From the NCBI GenBank assembly GCA_003170825.1, contig PMYL01000051.1, forward strand, positions 1 to 59,605: a stretch of 59,605 nt of DNA, written 5' to 3'. The notes below the pieces were generated by a model, which saw only the letters and a program-made list of their open reading frames with translations, was not told where the DNA came from and ran no database searches. Shown piece after piece: positions 24,499-33,300 of this stretch (its first letter is position 1; each line of letters begins with the position of its first letter). A program made the translations under genes and the position numbers. Source of the DNA: Acidobacteriaceae bacterium (GTDB lineage Bacteria; Acidobacteriota; Terriglobia; Terriglobales; Acidobacteriaceae).

Positions 24499-24788
24499 TT
24501 CGGTTCTCTCCCTACCCCCACCCCGTCTCTGCAAGGAAGTTATTTATTTTCAATGGGATGCAGTGGAGGCTTCGCTCTAAATTCTTGATTCTGCTGGAGT
24601 TCTTTGCAGAATCTTCATGGCACAGGGGTTACGGGCGTTCTGACGGAGCTTTTAGCTTCCAGCTTCCAGCTCCTACCCCCTGGACACATTCGCTTCGGCC
24701 TGCTTCATACTACAGTTGCATTTCCTTCAAGTCCTGGAGAGGCGGCAAAGGCCCGGGCCTGAAGGCCGCGCAAAAACTCGCTCTCTTT

Positions 24789-24808
24789 CAGGGGGCTGAA
24801 GCCCCCTG
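24789..24808. repeat. GGGGCTGAAGCCCC palindrome
   Basis: A perfect inverted repeat with 9-bp arms (CAGGGGGCT and AGCCCCCTG) and a two-base centre GA. Similar GGGGGCTGAAGCCCCC elements are, to my recollection, widespread between genes in acidobacteria. No T-run follows on either strand, so it is not an obvious terminator. Confidence 0.55.
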
Positions 24809-24957
24809 CTCCCTCCGGAATCTTCGATTTACAACTGTCCCATCAGGCTTTGAAGGACACCATAGAGCGATTGTGCGCCAAGGGAGGGTAATTCTATGCA
24901 AAGGGCCGGCAGCCAGCTTCCAGCTTTTGAGGTTCCGGGGCGGGTTGGGGTTCGTGC

Positions 24958-25005
24958 TATCCCACCCATGACCGCGATGAGGCTTCGGTCATGGATGGGG
25001 CACCC
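24958..25005. repeat. Dispersed palindromic repeat, type R
   Basis: The arms CCCACCCATGACCG (24961-24974) and CGGTCATGGATGGG (24985-24998) pair with one mismatch around a 10-base centre, and GGGGCACCC completes the right end as in the copy at 19505-19566. The inner sequence differs from that copy while pairing is retained. Confidence 0.55.
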
Positions 25006-25151
25006 GGCGATTTGGCGGCAACCGGGATCGCCGGGTTTGCAGGCCGCTCCTTTGAAGGCCGCTTGTCAATTCTGATTCGCTGAGCGCATCGGGGATTCGG
25101 CGCCAATTGATAATGGTGTGTCCAAGAACCCCAGGGACGAGGCTTGTACTA

Positions 25152-25193
25152 TCCCAAGTTTCATCCGCCGCGGCGGACGAAATCTGGGGCGCC
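25152..25193. repeat. Dispersed palindromic repeat, type R, variant
   Basis: Contains TCCCAAGTTTC on the left and GAAATCTGGGGCGCCC on the right, around the same perfect 14-bp core TCCGCCGCGGCGGA (25164-25177) seen in the copy at 19505-19566. It lies about 65 bases downstream of the minus-strand gene ending at 25260. Confidence 0.5.
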
Positions 25194-25259
25194 CAACCTT
25201 GATGGCTGATTGAGATGTGGGCCACACACCGGCAGTTGAGGAACCCGACTCAAGGTCCA

Positions 25260-26984
25260 CTAGTACACAACCTGCAACCCTCCCGTTGCCTTGTTCCCGT
25301 AGCCAAACGAGGGCGCGGAACGGCCGTCCTCCCACGAAAAGGAGAGGAGATAGTGTTTTGTGCGGTCGAGACTAAAGCTGTATGTCCCCTTGAAATGCGG
25401 CTGCCAGCCGGCGAACGTCTTGGCGTAAGTGACTTTGCTGATAATAGTCGGCACCGTCTCCTGAGTGAAGAGATCGAACCAGGAGCCATCGATGTTCACG
25501 GAGCTGGACTTATAGGTGCCAGCAAAAACCAGACCGAGGAAGAGCCGCGAGATGTCGTAATTCGGGATGACGGCGGCTGGATTCTTGCCAGAGTTGGTGA
25601 TGGTCTGCGCGGTCACATGACCGCCTCCGTCGTACTGCAGGTAAGGCGCAATGGACCATCCCCCGTCGGGCATCTGCAGCAGGTCGCGGATGGCGGGGTT
25701 GCCCGCAGCGAGAGCCGCCTTTTGGGAGGCCGCCGTGTGGTACCAGAAGCTGGGGTAAAGATCGAGGCGTAGCTCGCCTAACAGGTTGGTTCCGCCGTAG
25801 AGGGTGTCGAATTCCTCGCGCGGGCCGAAGCTCGTATTCAGCGAGGAGTAAGTGACAGACTTCTCCTCGCTGAGGGCGGAGTCGTCGCAATGCTTCAGCG
25901 AGCCCGGCATACAGTTATTTCGCATCGCCAGATCCGCCCGTTGATTCCCTTTGAGCGTGAAGTCGTGCGACAAGGGCGAGGGCAGAATCACCGAGTTGGC
26001 GCTCTTGGAGTTGTTCGTGCCCACGTCGAAGTTCACCACCGGGTCAAGGTAGACGGCCCTTCCGCGACTCACATCTTTCATGTGGATGGCCTGGTTCCAG
26101 GGCGCGAGCGCTCCGGTAGCCGAGATTGTGGGAGTACTGTGAACTGCCGCCGTAGCTGAAAACTGTGTGGTGATCATGGCAGAAGTAATTGAAGGCGGTT
26201 GCCCGGCGGTGCTCGAAGCTGTATTTTCAAGCGCAGGCGTCACCTTGCCGGCAGCGTGAACGTCGTTTTGGTAGTTGTCGGCAAGCCCTTGGCTCGTGAG
26301 CTGCAAGGCCCCCGTCTGGTCCACCGGCAGTGAGCCAGTGAGCCGCACGATCACGCCTCTTGTTGTCACCGTTTCAACTACCCCATGGAGATCTGTGTCG
26401 CCCTGGCTGGGCTTGTCGGACTTGTTCTTGAAGATCACCGCATCGCCCTTGGCGGCCTTCAGCCACACTGTTGAGCTGACCATCACCTCCACGTTCTTCC
26501 CTTGCTGCGGCTCAAGAAGCAGCGAGGCCGAACCGGTGAAGACGGTTACTACCGAGTTCGTGTCGGGGTTCGGGTTGGCGGGATCGCGAACGATGAACAG
26601 GTAGCGCACGCCGAACTTAAGCGGGGCCTTGAGGTAGAGTTGAAATTGCTGCTCCATGTCGCTCGGCGCGGGAAGCTGAACCGGCGCAGCCCCGCAGCCG
26701 CCCGGCGGATAAGCGAGATAAGTGCTGGTGACGTCCTCAATCTTCATCCGCGGATCGTCCGGATGATCGACTTGGTAGAAGCTATAGTTGCACAGGCTGC
26801 TGGCAGGCGGGCTGGGTGGCGTAAACCACTTGTCGTTCGCGCCGATCTTGATCTTCACCTGCAAAACCTTGTCCTGGCCAGTGCCCTGCGACTGGAAGAT
26901 CTGCAGCGATGTCTGCTGCGCGCCAGCGCCGCTGACGGCCAACACAACAATGCCAAGAATGAAGTTCATTCTCCTCGTACCCAT
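25260..26984 (-). CDS. Secreted, probably outer-membrane protein of unknown function
   Basis: The 574-residue protein has a signal peptide (MNFILGIVVLAVSGAGAQQ after a short basic start). The first half is beta-rich with a Cys pair and Pro/Gly-rich loops (FTPPSPPASSLCNYSFYQ, LAYPPGGCGAAPVQLPAP). The second half has alternating aromatic strands (SFWYHTAASQK, WFDLFTQET, HFKGTYSFSLDRTKHYLLSF) and ends in an aromatic residue (GGLQVVY). That end and strand pattern suggest an outer-membrane beta-barrel, but I recognise no family. I chose the ATG at 26984, which follows GAGGAG; the open frame continues to 27230 only as an image of the next gene. It lies 50 bp after the small gene at 27035-27409 on the same strand, so the two are likely one operon. 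Confidence 0.72.
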   Translation of the reverse strand: MGTRRMNFILGIVVLAVSGAGAQQTSLQIFQSQGTGQDKVLQVKIKIGANDKWFTPPSPPASSLCNYSFYQVDHPDDPRMKIEDVTSTYLAYPPGGCGAAPVQLPAPSDMEQQFQLYLKAPLKFGVRYLFIVRDPANPNPDTNSVVTVFTGSASLLLEPQQGKNVEVMVSSTVWLKAAKGDAVIFKNKSDKPSQGDTDLHGVVETVTTRGVIVRLTGSLPVDQTGALQLTSQGLADNYQNDVHAAGKVTPALENTASSTAGQPPSITSAMITTQFSATAAVHSTPTISATGALAPWNQAIHMKDVSRGRAVYLDPVVNFDVGTNNSKSANSVILPSPLSHDFTLKGNQRADLAMRNNCMPGSLKHCDDSALSEEKSVTYSSLNTSFGPREEFDTLYGGTNLLGELRLDLYPSFWYHTAASQKAALAAGNPAIRDLLQMPDGGWSIAPYLQYDGGGHVTAQTITNSGKNPAAVIPNYDISRLFLGLVFAGTYKSSSVNIDGSWFDLFTQETVPTIISKVTYAKTFAGWQPHFKGTYSFSLDRTKHYLLSFSWEDGRSAPSFGYGNKATGGLQVVY

Positions 26985-27034
26985 AGCTCTCCTCTCTGTG
27001 ACTCCGACCAGACTAACTCCATCAAGGTTGAGTT

Positions 27035-27409
27035 CTATTTTCCCAGTGCTGGCTTCTTGGCCGCTGCAGTGGCAGCCATGGGGTCGGCAACTGCCTGGAT
27101 GTTTGCGGTGATCGAAGTGGCGGGGCCGGCTGCGCCACAAGGGAGCAGCTCCTGGTAGAGGTCGTCGAAGGTCTGCAGGTCGCCGCCCGTGTAGAAGCGG
27201 TTCGGCGTGATGTTCTGGGCCGCAGGGCACGACTTGAACAACGGGTCAGAGTACATCAACGTCATGAACTTTTGGATACCAATCGGTTCGTATGCCTCGC
27301 CCGGCACACTCCAGATGTCGCGCAACTGGCTGCTTGAGTTGTAAGAACTCGGGGCGGCGCCGGTCCACAGGCGAATTGTGAGTTTCAAGTGATATTCGAC
27401 TGGATTCAT
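27035..27409 (-). CDS. Small hypothetical protein upstream of the outer-membrane protein
   Basis: This 124-residue protein has no signal peptide or membrane helix that I can see. It has a beta-like start (PVEYHLKLTIRLWTGAAPSS), two cysteines in the middle and late part (KSCPAAQNITP and ELLPCGAAGPA) and an Ala/Lys-rich end. No family is recognised. The ATG at 27409 is preceded by GGAG with six-base spacing; two upstream ATGs (27421 and 27466) lack such a signal. It probably forms a two-gene unit with the outer-membrane protein 50 bp downstream, and the two may work together; this is inferred from order alone. Confidence 0.55.
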   Translation of the reverse strand: MNPVEYHLKLTIRLWTGAAPSSYNSSSQLRDIWSVPGEAYEPIGIQKFMTLMYSDPLFKSCPAAQNITPNRFYTGGDLQTFDDLYQELLPCGAAGPATSITANIQAVADPMAATAAAKKPALGK

Positions 27410-27814
27410 CAGACACTCCATGGAAAGGGTAGGTTCGATTATTATCCCCCTCCCCACGGAAGGCAATAATTTTCTGGACAGAGTTCAAAGCCGGCTAGTG
27501 TTCAGAAATCTGATACGCGTTGGTGCTCTACTGTGAGAACAGCCCAATGCACTCGACGTCGACGCCAATTCTCCAGCGGGGAGAGAAAAATCGGTAGCGA
27601 GGAGGCGGCTGGAGTCCACGGATTTATCCGACTCCGAGCCACGGTTGGGGAGAGCGGGCCTGATCGCTTGCGGGCGGGGTTGTGGCGGGGCTAACAGGAA
27701 ACAGATTGTTCGTCTTCCAGGGCCTGTTCACGCGACTTGGGGGATGGCGCCATCGCAGCGTGAATCGCTCCAGACGACCGCTGGAGGTCGAATCATCGCT
27801 CTCTGCGCGGCGCG
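27410..27814. other. Intergenic region, no gene recognised
   Basis: About 0.4 kb between the minus-strand small gene at 27409 and the end of purS. A stretch near 27436-27470, read on the minus strand, has an AATAAT-like -10 with TTGCCT 17 bases upstream and could be the promoter of the small gene. The rest shows no open frame, RNA or repeat that I can support. Confidence 0.35.
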
Positions 27815-28063
27815 CTATTCCTCTATGCGGTAGGTGAACTCTTCGATCACCGGGTTGGTGAGCACCTCGCGGGCGATGCGCTCCACCTGGGCGCGCGCCG
27901 CCTCCGCGCTCAGCCCTTCGGCCAGCGAAAGCGCGAAATACTTGCCCTGGCGCACAGCGGTTACCTCCGCAAATCCGATCTTGCGCAGGGCGTTCTGGAT
28001 GGTCTGGCCCTGCGGATCCAGGACCGAGGTCTTCAACGTGACATAAACATGCGCCTTCATCAT
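27815..28063 (-). CDS. purS: Phosphoribosylformylglycinamidine synthase subunit PurS
   Basis: The 82-residue PurS is the small structural subunit of the three-part FGAM synthase (PurL, PurQ, PurS) of purine synthesis; it bridges the glutaminase and the large subunit. The sequence has the family's pattern: HVYVTLKTSVLDPQGQTIQN, RKIGFAEVTAVRQGKYFAL and TNPVIEEFTYRIEE. Length is normal. Two consecutive ATG codons begin the gene (28063 and 28060). There is no Shine-Dalgarno sequence, but a perfect TATAAT lies at 28074-28069 on this strand, only about six bases before the first ATG, so the transcript may be leaderless. purL and purQ are not in the window. It is divergent from tRNA-Ser. Confidence 0.93.
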   Translation of the reverse strand: MMKAHVYVTLKTSVLDPQGQTIQNALRKIGFAEVTAVRQGKYFALSLAEGLSAEAARAQVERIAREVLTNPVIEEFTYRIEE

Positions 28064-28068
28064 TCGCG

Positions 28069-28074
28069 ATTATA
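28069..28074 (-). promoter_or_regulatory. -10 box of purS, suggesting a leaderless transcript
   Basis: TATAAT on the minus strand ends six bases upstream of the first purS ATG, so transcription would begin at or next to the start codon. No -35 box of consensus type stands 17 bases upstream. Confidence 0.45.
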
Positions 28075-28232
28075 GTTGAACCGGCGCATGGCCGGTGGCC
28101 GCTCAGCAGTTTGAGGAGAACAAGGGCAGGCTCGTCCCGGAGAAGGCGGGCCAGTAGCCGCTGAGCCTGTTCCCCCAGACGCGAGTGATTGCGGCAAACT
28201 GGGTTCCGGCGCCCCGCAAGCGCGACTTCCGG

Positions 28233-28238
28233 TATAAT
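28233..28238 (+). promoter_or_regulatory. -10 box of tRNA-Ser
   Basis: A perfect TATAAT lies 12 bases before the 5' end of the tRNA. No clear -35 box is seen, as is common for tRNA promoters in GC-rich genomes. Confidence 0.5.
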
Positions 28239-28250
28239 CCGTGCAGGCCC

Positions 28251-28343
28251 GGAGAGATGGCCGAGTGGCTGAAGGCGGCGGTTTGCTAAACCGTTGTAGG
28301 GTCAAAAGCTCTACCGGGGGTTCGAATCCCCCTCTCTCCGCCA
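28251..28343 (+). tRNA. tRNA-Ser (anticodon GCT)
   Basis: The acceptor arm GGAGAGA (28251-28257) pairs with TCTCTCC (28333-28339), followed by discriminator G and an encoded CCA (28341-28343). The anticodon stem-loop CGGTTTGCTAAACCG gives anticodon GCT, which reads AGC/AGU serine codons. The long variable arm after it and the T-loop GGTTCGAATCC are typical class II features. An integrase remnant begins immediately after the CCA, which is the classical attachment position for tyrosine-recombinase islands. Confidence 0.97.
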
Positions 28344-28914
28344 GGAACCCTTCCAAATCCTGAAATCCATACCCAAAACCAACTATGCCCGCATCGATGC
28401 CCAAGAACGGCCCCCTCTGCTTAAACGCATCGAGGTTTACCAGGGAAAGCAAGTCAAACGGCTGGCGATGAAGTTGATGGCCATGACCTTTGTTCGCACC
28501 AGCGAATTGATCGGGGCCAAGTGGACGGAGTTCGACCTGGAGAATGCCCGCTGGGACATTCCTGCCGAGCGCATGAAGATGCGTACCCCGCACATTGTGC
28601 CATTAGCCAGGCAGGCTCTGGAAGTGCTGGAGATGTTGCGCGACTTGACCGGGAGCAGCGAATGGCTTTTCCTCGGTGACCGCAGCCCCAGGAAGCCCAT
28701 GAGCAATAACACCATCCTGAAAGCATTGGAACGCATGGACTACAAGAGCCGCATGACCGGACATGGCTTTCGTGGCCTGGGCTCGACGATCCTCCATGAG
28801 CAGGGGTACGCGCACGAGCCTATTGAATTGCAGCTTGCACACGCTCCCCGCTCTGAGCAAAAGATGCGGCTTATTGTTTGTAAAAGAGCCATCAATCGAG
28901 TATTGTACTTATAA
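28344..28914 (+). pseudogene. P4-type tyrosine integrase remnant, truncated at both ends
   Basis: An open frame without a start codon begins right behind the tRNA CCA and reads PFQILKSIPKTNYARIDAQE, then the catalytic-domain part MKLMAMTFVRTSELIGAKW (with the first catalytic Arg), WDIPAERMKMRTPHIVPL, and HGFRGLGSTILHEQGYAHEP with the HxxR motif, ending LQLAHAPRS. The whole N-terminal DNA-binding half is missing, and after AHAPRS the sequence diverges and stops before the nucleophile Tyr. It is therefore a dead relic of an integrase of the kind that inserts at tRNA 3' ends. An internal ATG at 28468 opens a 148-codon frame that is unlikely to be functional. Confidence 0.88.
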
Positions 28915-28996
28915 AGCAAGTGGCTGACCCTGCGTGGCGTTGTGACTTGGCGTCCCAAAGGTTGGGCCAGTTGCCGGCAACCATCAGGAGGAATAC

Positions 28997-29254
28997 ATGG
29001 GAGTATCGGAAATTCTGGCAACGATCGATCATGAGATCGCCCAGTTGCAGCGGGCACGCGCACTGCTGGGTGGTGGCGCCGTGCCGACAGCTAAGAAGAA
29101 GGCCGGCAGACCCAAGAAGGTAGCTGCGGTGGCACCCGTTGCCACGAAACCTGCGAAGAAGAAGAAGAGAAACCTCTCGCCTGAAGGGCGAAAGCGCATT
29201 GCCGAGGCGGTCAAGAAGCGGTGGGCGGCACAGAAGGCCGCAGCAGCGAAGTAA
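28997..29254 (+). CDS. Lysine/alanine-rich AT-hook DNA-binding protein
   Basis: This 85-residue basic protein has an N-terminal helix (SEILATIDHEIAQLQRARAL), an AT-hook-like KKAGRPKK at about residues 34-41, then a long Lys/Ala/Pro tract and the segment RNLSPEGRKRIAEAVKKRWA, which looks like a small DNA-binding motif. It resembles histone H1-like or nucleoid proteins and the small GRPKK proteins I associate with acidobacteria. AGGAGG lies just upstream of the ATG, so expression is likely. It sits between two dead recombinase remnants and could be cargo of the old island or a general nucleoid factor. DNA binding is inferred from composition and the AT-hook. Confidence 0.72.
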   Translation: MGVSEILATIDHEIAQLQRARALLGGGAVPTAKKKAGRPKKVAAVAPVATKPAKKKKRNLSPEGRKRIAEAVKKRWAAQKAAAAK

Positions 29255-29309
29255 CCAGCAGCCCTCCGTAGGGACTCGGGCTGGCGTAGGCCATTACCTG
29301 CGTCAGCTC

Positions 29310-29691
29310 AGTTCATCTCGTTCGTTTCCTTCCAGTGAACTATTCGCTCTCAGGTGGAGGTGCTTCGATCACACAGCCTCGACCATGAGTGTTGCTGAGA
29401 CTGCCTACAAGGGGACAATTCGTCCTTGGGGCAAGACGCCGAAGAGCCTTTCCACGATTCATATCCCGCGAAGCCTCGCCTCCGAGGCTGGAGGGATGGC
29501 GCGCTCGTTGCCCGAATCCGAGTCGGGAGGCCTTCATCTTTCCCAACCAGATCGGGGGCTTTCCGGATACCGACAACTACCGCAAACGGGAGTTGCATAA
29601 GCTGGCCCTCAGGCTGGAACTGCCAAACTCTCGGAACCTGAATACAGGCCGACTTTCACTAAGAACCTGTCTAAAAACTATGGAGCGTTAA
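29310..29691 (+). pseudogene. Second recombinase remnant with single-base frameshift
   Basis: In one frame the sequence reads SSELFALRWRCFDH, then IRPWGKTPKSLSTIHIPRSL, which fits the catalytic-domain start of a phage-integrase-type tyrosine recombinase (the S-ELFALRW box). At about 29487 one extra base shifts the reading, and the +1 frame continues WRARCPNPSREAFIFPNQIG and DNYRKRELHKLALRLELP as expected for the same protein. It then ends without the HxxR or Tyr motifs. There is no start codon and the N-terminus is absent. It is a decayed gene, distinct from the P4-type remnant at 28344. Confidence 0.75.
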
Positions 29692-30301
29692 CTGCCGCAT
29701 CGCCCTTGCCCTCCACTCATCACTTTGCGCGGATGGATTGTGAACGCCGTTTTGCTCAGAGATTTCCTGGCCAGACAGCAGTATCAAACACCTTTCGGCG
29801 GCCGGAATCCTGGTCGTGGCCGAGAGAGCGGGGGGTGATTTTTGTGCCATTGTGACGGCCAACACACAAAAACAGCAAAAGGGGGGTGATTACTTATACA
29901 ATTGTGACGACCAGCACACAAACTAACAGCAAGAAGGAGGGGTGATTTGTTGTGCATTGTGACGGCCAACACACAAAAAACAGCAACGGGGAACTCATTG
30001 AAATAGAAAGATTTAGAAATATTACGAAAAATTTAATTGCATTGTGTGGTTTCGCATGGGTAGACTCCGCTTCAAATTGGCTTTCCCTTTCCTGGCCGCC
30101 GGATCTTTGCGGTTCGACCAGCGGAGTTGACTTGCTGAACCGTACTCACTCGGGCCAGATCGCACCTGTGACGGAGTTTCGTCCGGAAGTCTAGCGATCC
30201 ACGCTCGCTGAGTTTAGCGCCAAGAGGGGAAGACCAACAATCTCTTATGCAGCCAGGTCCCCCGCCCTGGCAGCACGAATCGAAAGTGTGGAGGTCGCAC
30301 G
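29692..30301. other. Upstream region of the giant gene
   Basis: This 0.6-kb stretch holds the three tandem repeats at 29830-29989, then a strikingly A/T-rich block (30000-30045) that could serve as an UP element. A weak promoter-like pair follows, TTGCAT (30037-30042) and TAGACT (30061-30066), 18 bases apart. A small leader hairpin with arms CCAGG and CCTGG lies near 30252-30268, close to the giant gene's GGAGG and ATG. No open frame is supported. Confidence 0.45.
29830..29989. repeat. Three tandem copies of a roughly 50-58 bp repeat
   Basis: Three direct copies begin at about 29831, 29881 and 29939. Each starts GGGGTGATT, then a variable 6-10 bases, then ATTGTGACGGCCAACACACA (copy 2 has two substitutions), an A-run and ACAGCAA. 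The units differ in length by small indels, so this is a degenerate minisatellite. It lies between the recombinase relics and the giant gene and has no spacer structure of the CRISPR kind. Confidence 0.75.
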
Positions 30302-33300
30302 ATGTCTGATCGCGGATGGAATCCCCGGCGGAAATTTCAAGTTGTCACAATGTCGCTAACGGCGATGTTTTGCCTGTTGTCTTCAGCCTTCGCCGTGGCG
30401 CAAACCACGGTTTCCCCGACATCGGAGAACTTTGTCAACGTGGCGGTCAACACGACCAGTGCGCCCAAAACAGTCACCCTCAAGAACACCGGGGCGGCCT
30501 CCATCACCATCAATTCGCTCAGTGTGACCGCGGGAGGCCCCTATGCCATCGCCGGATCCCCGTCGACGACATGCGCCAACCCCGGCGCGTTGGCCGCGGG
30601 GGCCAGTTGCACCATCGGCCTGACCCTCCATCCTGCCGCGCTCGGCGCGCAGCCGGCAGACACGCTGACCATCAGCACCACCGCCAGCAACCCCACGACC
30701 ACGATGGCGCTGAGCGGAAACGCGGTTCCGCCGACCGGGTTCACGGTGACGTCGGTGAATTTTGGCAACGTGATCGTCGGCAAGGCCAGCGCAATCAAGA
30801 CCCTTTATCTCGCCAACTACCAGTTGACGCCACTCACCATCAATTCGATCAGTTTGCCAACCGGCGGATATGCCCTGGCTACGGGAACGACGTGCCCGAG
30901 TTCGGGGACTGTTGCCGCGAGTTCCCAGTGCAACATCGCGCTGACTCTGACGCCGACCGCACTGGGAGCGATTCCGGCAGGGTCGCTGTCGGTTGCCACC
31001 AATGCCTCGAACAGCCCGAACACGGTGGCGCTGAGCGGGACGGGAATTGGGCCGACGACGCTTTCGCCGACCTCGGTCGCCTTTGGCAGCGTGGTGGTGG
31101 GCCAGACGAGCGCGATCATGAAAGTCACGCTCTACAACAACCAGACGGTCTCCCTCACGATCTCCTCGCTGGCGGTGTCGGCGGGAACCCCGTATGCCAT
31201 CGATCCATCCTCGACGTGCCTGACTCCCACTGTGCTCCCAGGGGCCAGTTGCACGGTCGCGCTCACCGTCACACCTGCCGCGGTGGGAGCTCAGCCTGCC
31301 GGCACGCTGACCATCAGCACCAATGCCAGCAACAGTCCCAACACGGCGCCGCTTTCCGCCACGGGAATTGCGTCGGTCGTGCTTTCGCCGACCTCGATCT
31401 CCTTTGGCAACGGTGTCGTCGGCACGACCAGCGCCGCCAAGACGGTGAAGATCACGAACAGCCAGACGGGCACGCTGAACTTCACGGGCGTTGTTTTCAA
31501 CGGACCTTTTGTGCTGGACACCAGCGCTGTAACCACCTGCCCGCAGGCGGGCGGCACGGTGAGCGGCGCGCTGGCCGCGGGGCAAAGCTGCGTCATCGGG
31601 GTCGACTTTGCACCGACGGCCACCGGAGCGACTAGCGGGGGGCAGATCACGGTAATTGACAGCGCTCCCAGCAGCCCGCAAGTTGCGGCGCTTTCCGGCA
31701 CTGGAGTTGCAGCAGTCACCGTCTCGCCGGCCACGCTCGCCTTTGGCAACGTGGTGAAGGGGACGACCAGCGCGGCGCAGAACGTGACTTTGACGAACAA
31801 TCAGACGGCTGCGCTGAATCTGACTTCCTTCAGCGCCCTGGCGCCCTATGCCGTAGGTCCAGGCACCACCGGCACGCACTGCGTGGTGGGAACTCCGGTG
31901 GCGGCAGGGGCCAGTTGCACCCTCAGCGTGACTTTTGCGCCCACGACCCTGGGCGTGGCCGCTGCCAGCACTCTCAGCATCGCGGACAGCGCCGGCAACA
32001 GCCCGCAATCCGTCAACCTGACCGGCACAGGGGTTACAGCAGTGACCCTTCCCGCGGCCCTGGCGTTTGGCAATGTGGTCATCGGCCAGCAGGCAGAGAA
32101 GAATGTAACGCTCGTGAATAACCAAGCCGTCTCGCTGAGCATCACTTCGATCTCGGGCTTCAGCGGCGGCTACAGTCTGGACGCGACGCAAACCACCTGC
32201 TCCACGACCACCGCCTTGGCGGCGGGGAAGAGCTGCGTGATTGGCGTCGACCTGACCGCCACAACCCTGGGAGCGCAGGCCGCCGCTTCGTTCAGCGTTG
32301 TCGACAGTGCCGCAAGCAGTCCGCAGATCGTCAATCTGACTGCGACTGCGATCACGCCGGTGGTGCTCTCGCCCACTTCGCTGTCGTTCCCGACGACATT
32401 CGTGGGACTGACGAGCCTGCCCAAGACGGTGACGCTGACCAACGAGCAAAATGTTGCGCTGACCATTGCTTCGGTGAACATCACCGGCGCCGACCCGAGC
32501 GACTTCTCGATTACGAGTTCCTGCCCCACCGCGCCCAATACCCTCCCGGCGGGGAAAACCTGCCAACTGAATGTGACCTTCACGCCCATTGCGTCGGGAA
32601 CCAGAACGGCAACGCTGAGCGTTGTCGACAATGCCACGGGCAGCCCGCAGACGGTCACACTGACCGGCCCCGGGAACGCGCCAGTGACCGTCCTGCCGGG
32701 GCTGCTCACCGACTACATAGCGCCAGTGGGCACCACCAGCGCCTTTAAGACCTTCTACGTCACGAACGCCCAAACAGCGACAACGCTGCACATCAACAGC
32801 ATCAAGCTCGGCGGCGACTTCATCCAGTCAGCGACGACCTGCCCGATTGGCGGAGCAGGGATTGCCCCAACTACGACCTGCACTATCTCGGTGGAATTCG
32901 ATCCCAGCATCGGCGGCGTCCGTGACGGCCAGCTCCAGGTGTACGACGATGCATTGACCAGCCCGCAGGTGTCCAATCTTTCCGGCATCGGCACCAATCC
33001 ACTGACCATTTCGCCAACGGGTCTGGCGTTCACCTCGCAGACGGTCGGCACCGTCAGCCCCGCCAAGACCATCACGCTTACCAATCACGAAACCGAATCG
33101 GAGACCTTCTCGCTGACCCCGGCCGGCGACTATACCGCCACCACAAGCTGCGCCACGGGTGTGATCGCCGCCAACTCCACCTGCCTGATTTATGTCATCT
33201 TCACTCCCAGCTCGATCCTTCCCAGCCCCACGCGCACGGGCACGGTGACGGTGACGGACTCGGCGCCCGGCGGATCGGCGATCGTCGCGTCGCTCACCGG

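Larger units (their letters stand above)
24499..25259. other. Gene-free region rich in palindromic repeats
   Basis: This 0.76-kb stretch separates the glmS-side gene from the outer-membrane gene at 25260. It holds the GGGGGCT hairpin at 24789-24808 and two type-R repeats (24958-25005 and 25152-25193). It also has repeated AGCTTCCAGCTTCCAGCT-like runs (near 24655 and 24911) and a GGCC-TGAA-GGCC element near 24760. Open frames across it encode only repeat-derived peptides, so I call it non-coding. Confidence 0.6.

Noticed and set aside
24558..24971. 137-codon open frame between the Cys-rich gene and the outer-membrane gene
   Set aside because: Runs through palindromic repeats and encodes repeat-derived peptides; no ribosome-binding site.
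28468..28914. Intact small integrase gene starting at an internal ATG
   Set aside because: It lacks the N-terminal domain and the catalytic Tyr, and similarity to integrases extends upstream of the ATG to the tRNA end, so it is a remnant.
29830..29989. CRISPR-like array
   Set aside because: Only three units, unequal in length, with no constant repeat separated by unique spacers and no cas genes nearby.
30067..30301. c-di-GMP or other riboswitch in the leader of the giant gene
   Set aside because: I looked for the conserved c-di-GMP-I core and found none; only a small CCAGG/CCTGG hairpin is present.
30383..32791. 802-codon antisense open frame within the giant gene
   Set aside because: Low-complexity Arg/Gly-rich shadow of a GC-rich repeat region; no start signal or domain. 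The same applies to the antisense frames at 45833-47686 and 12666-14171.
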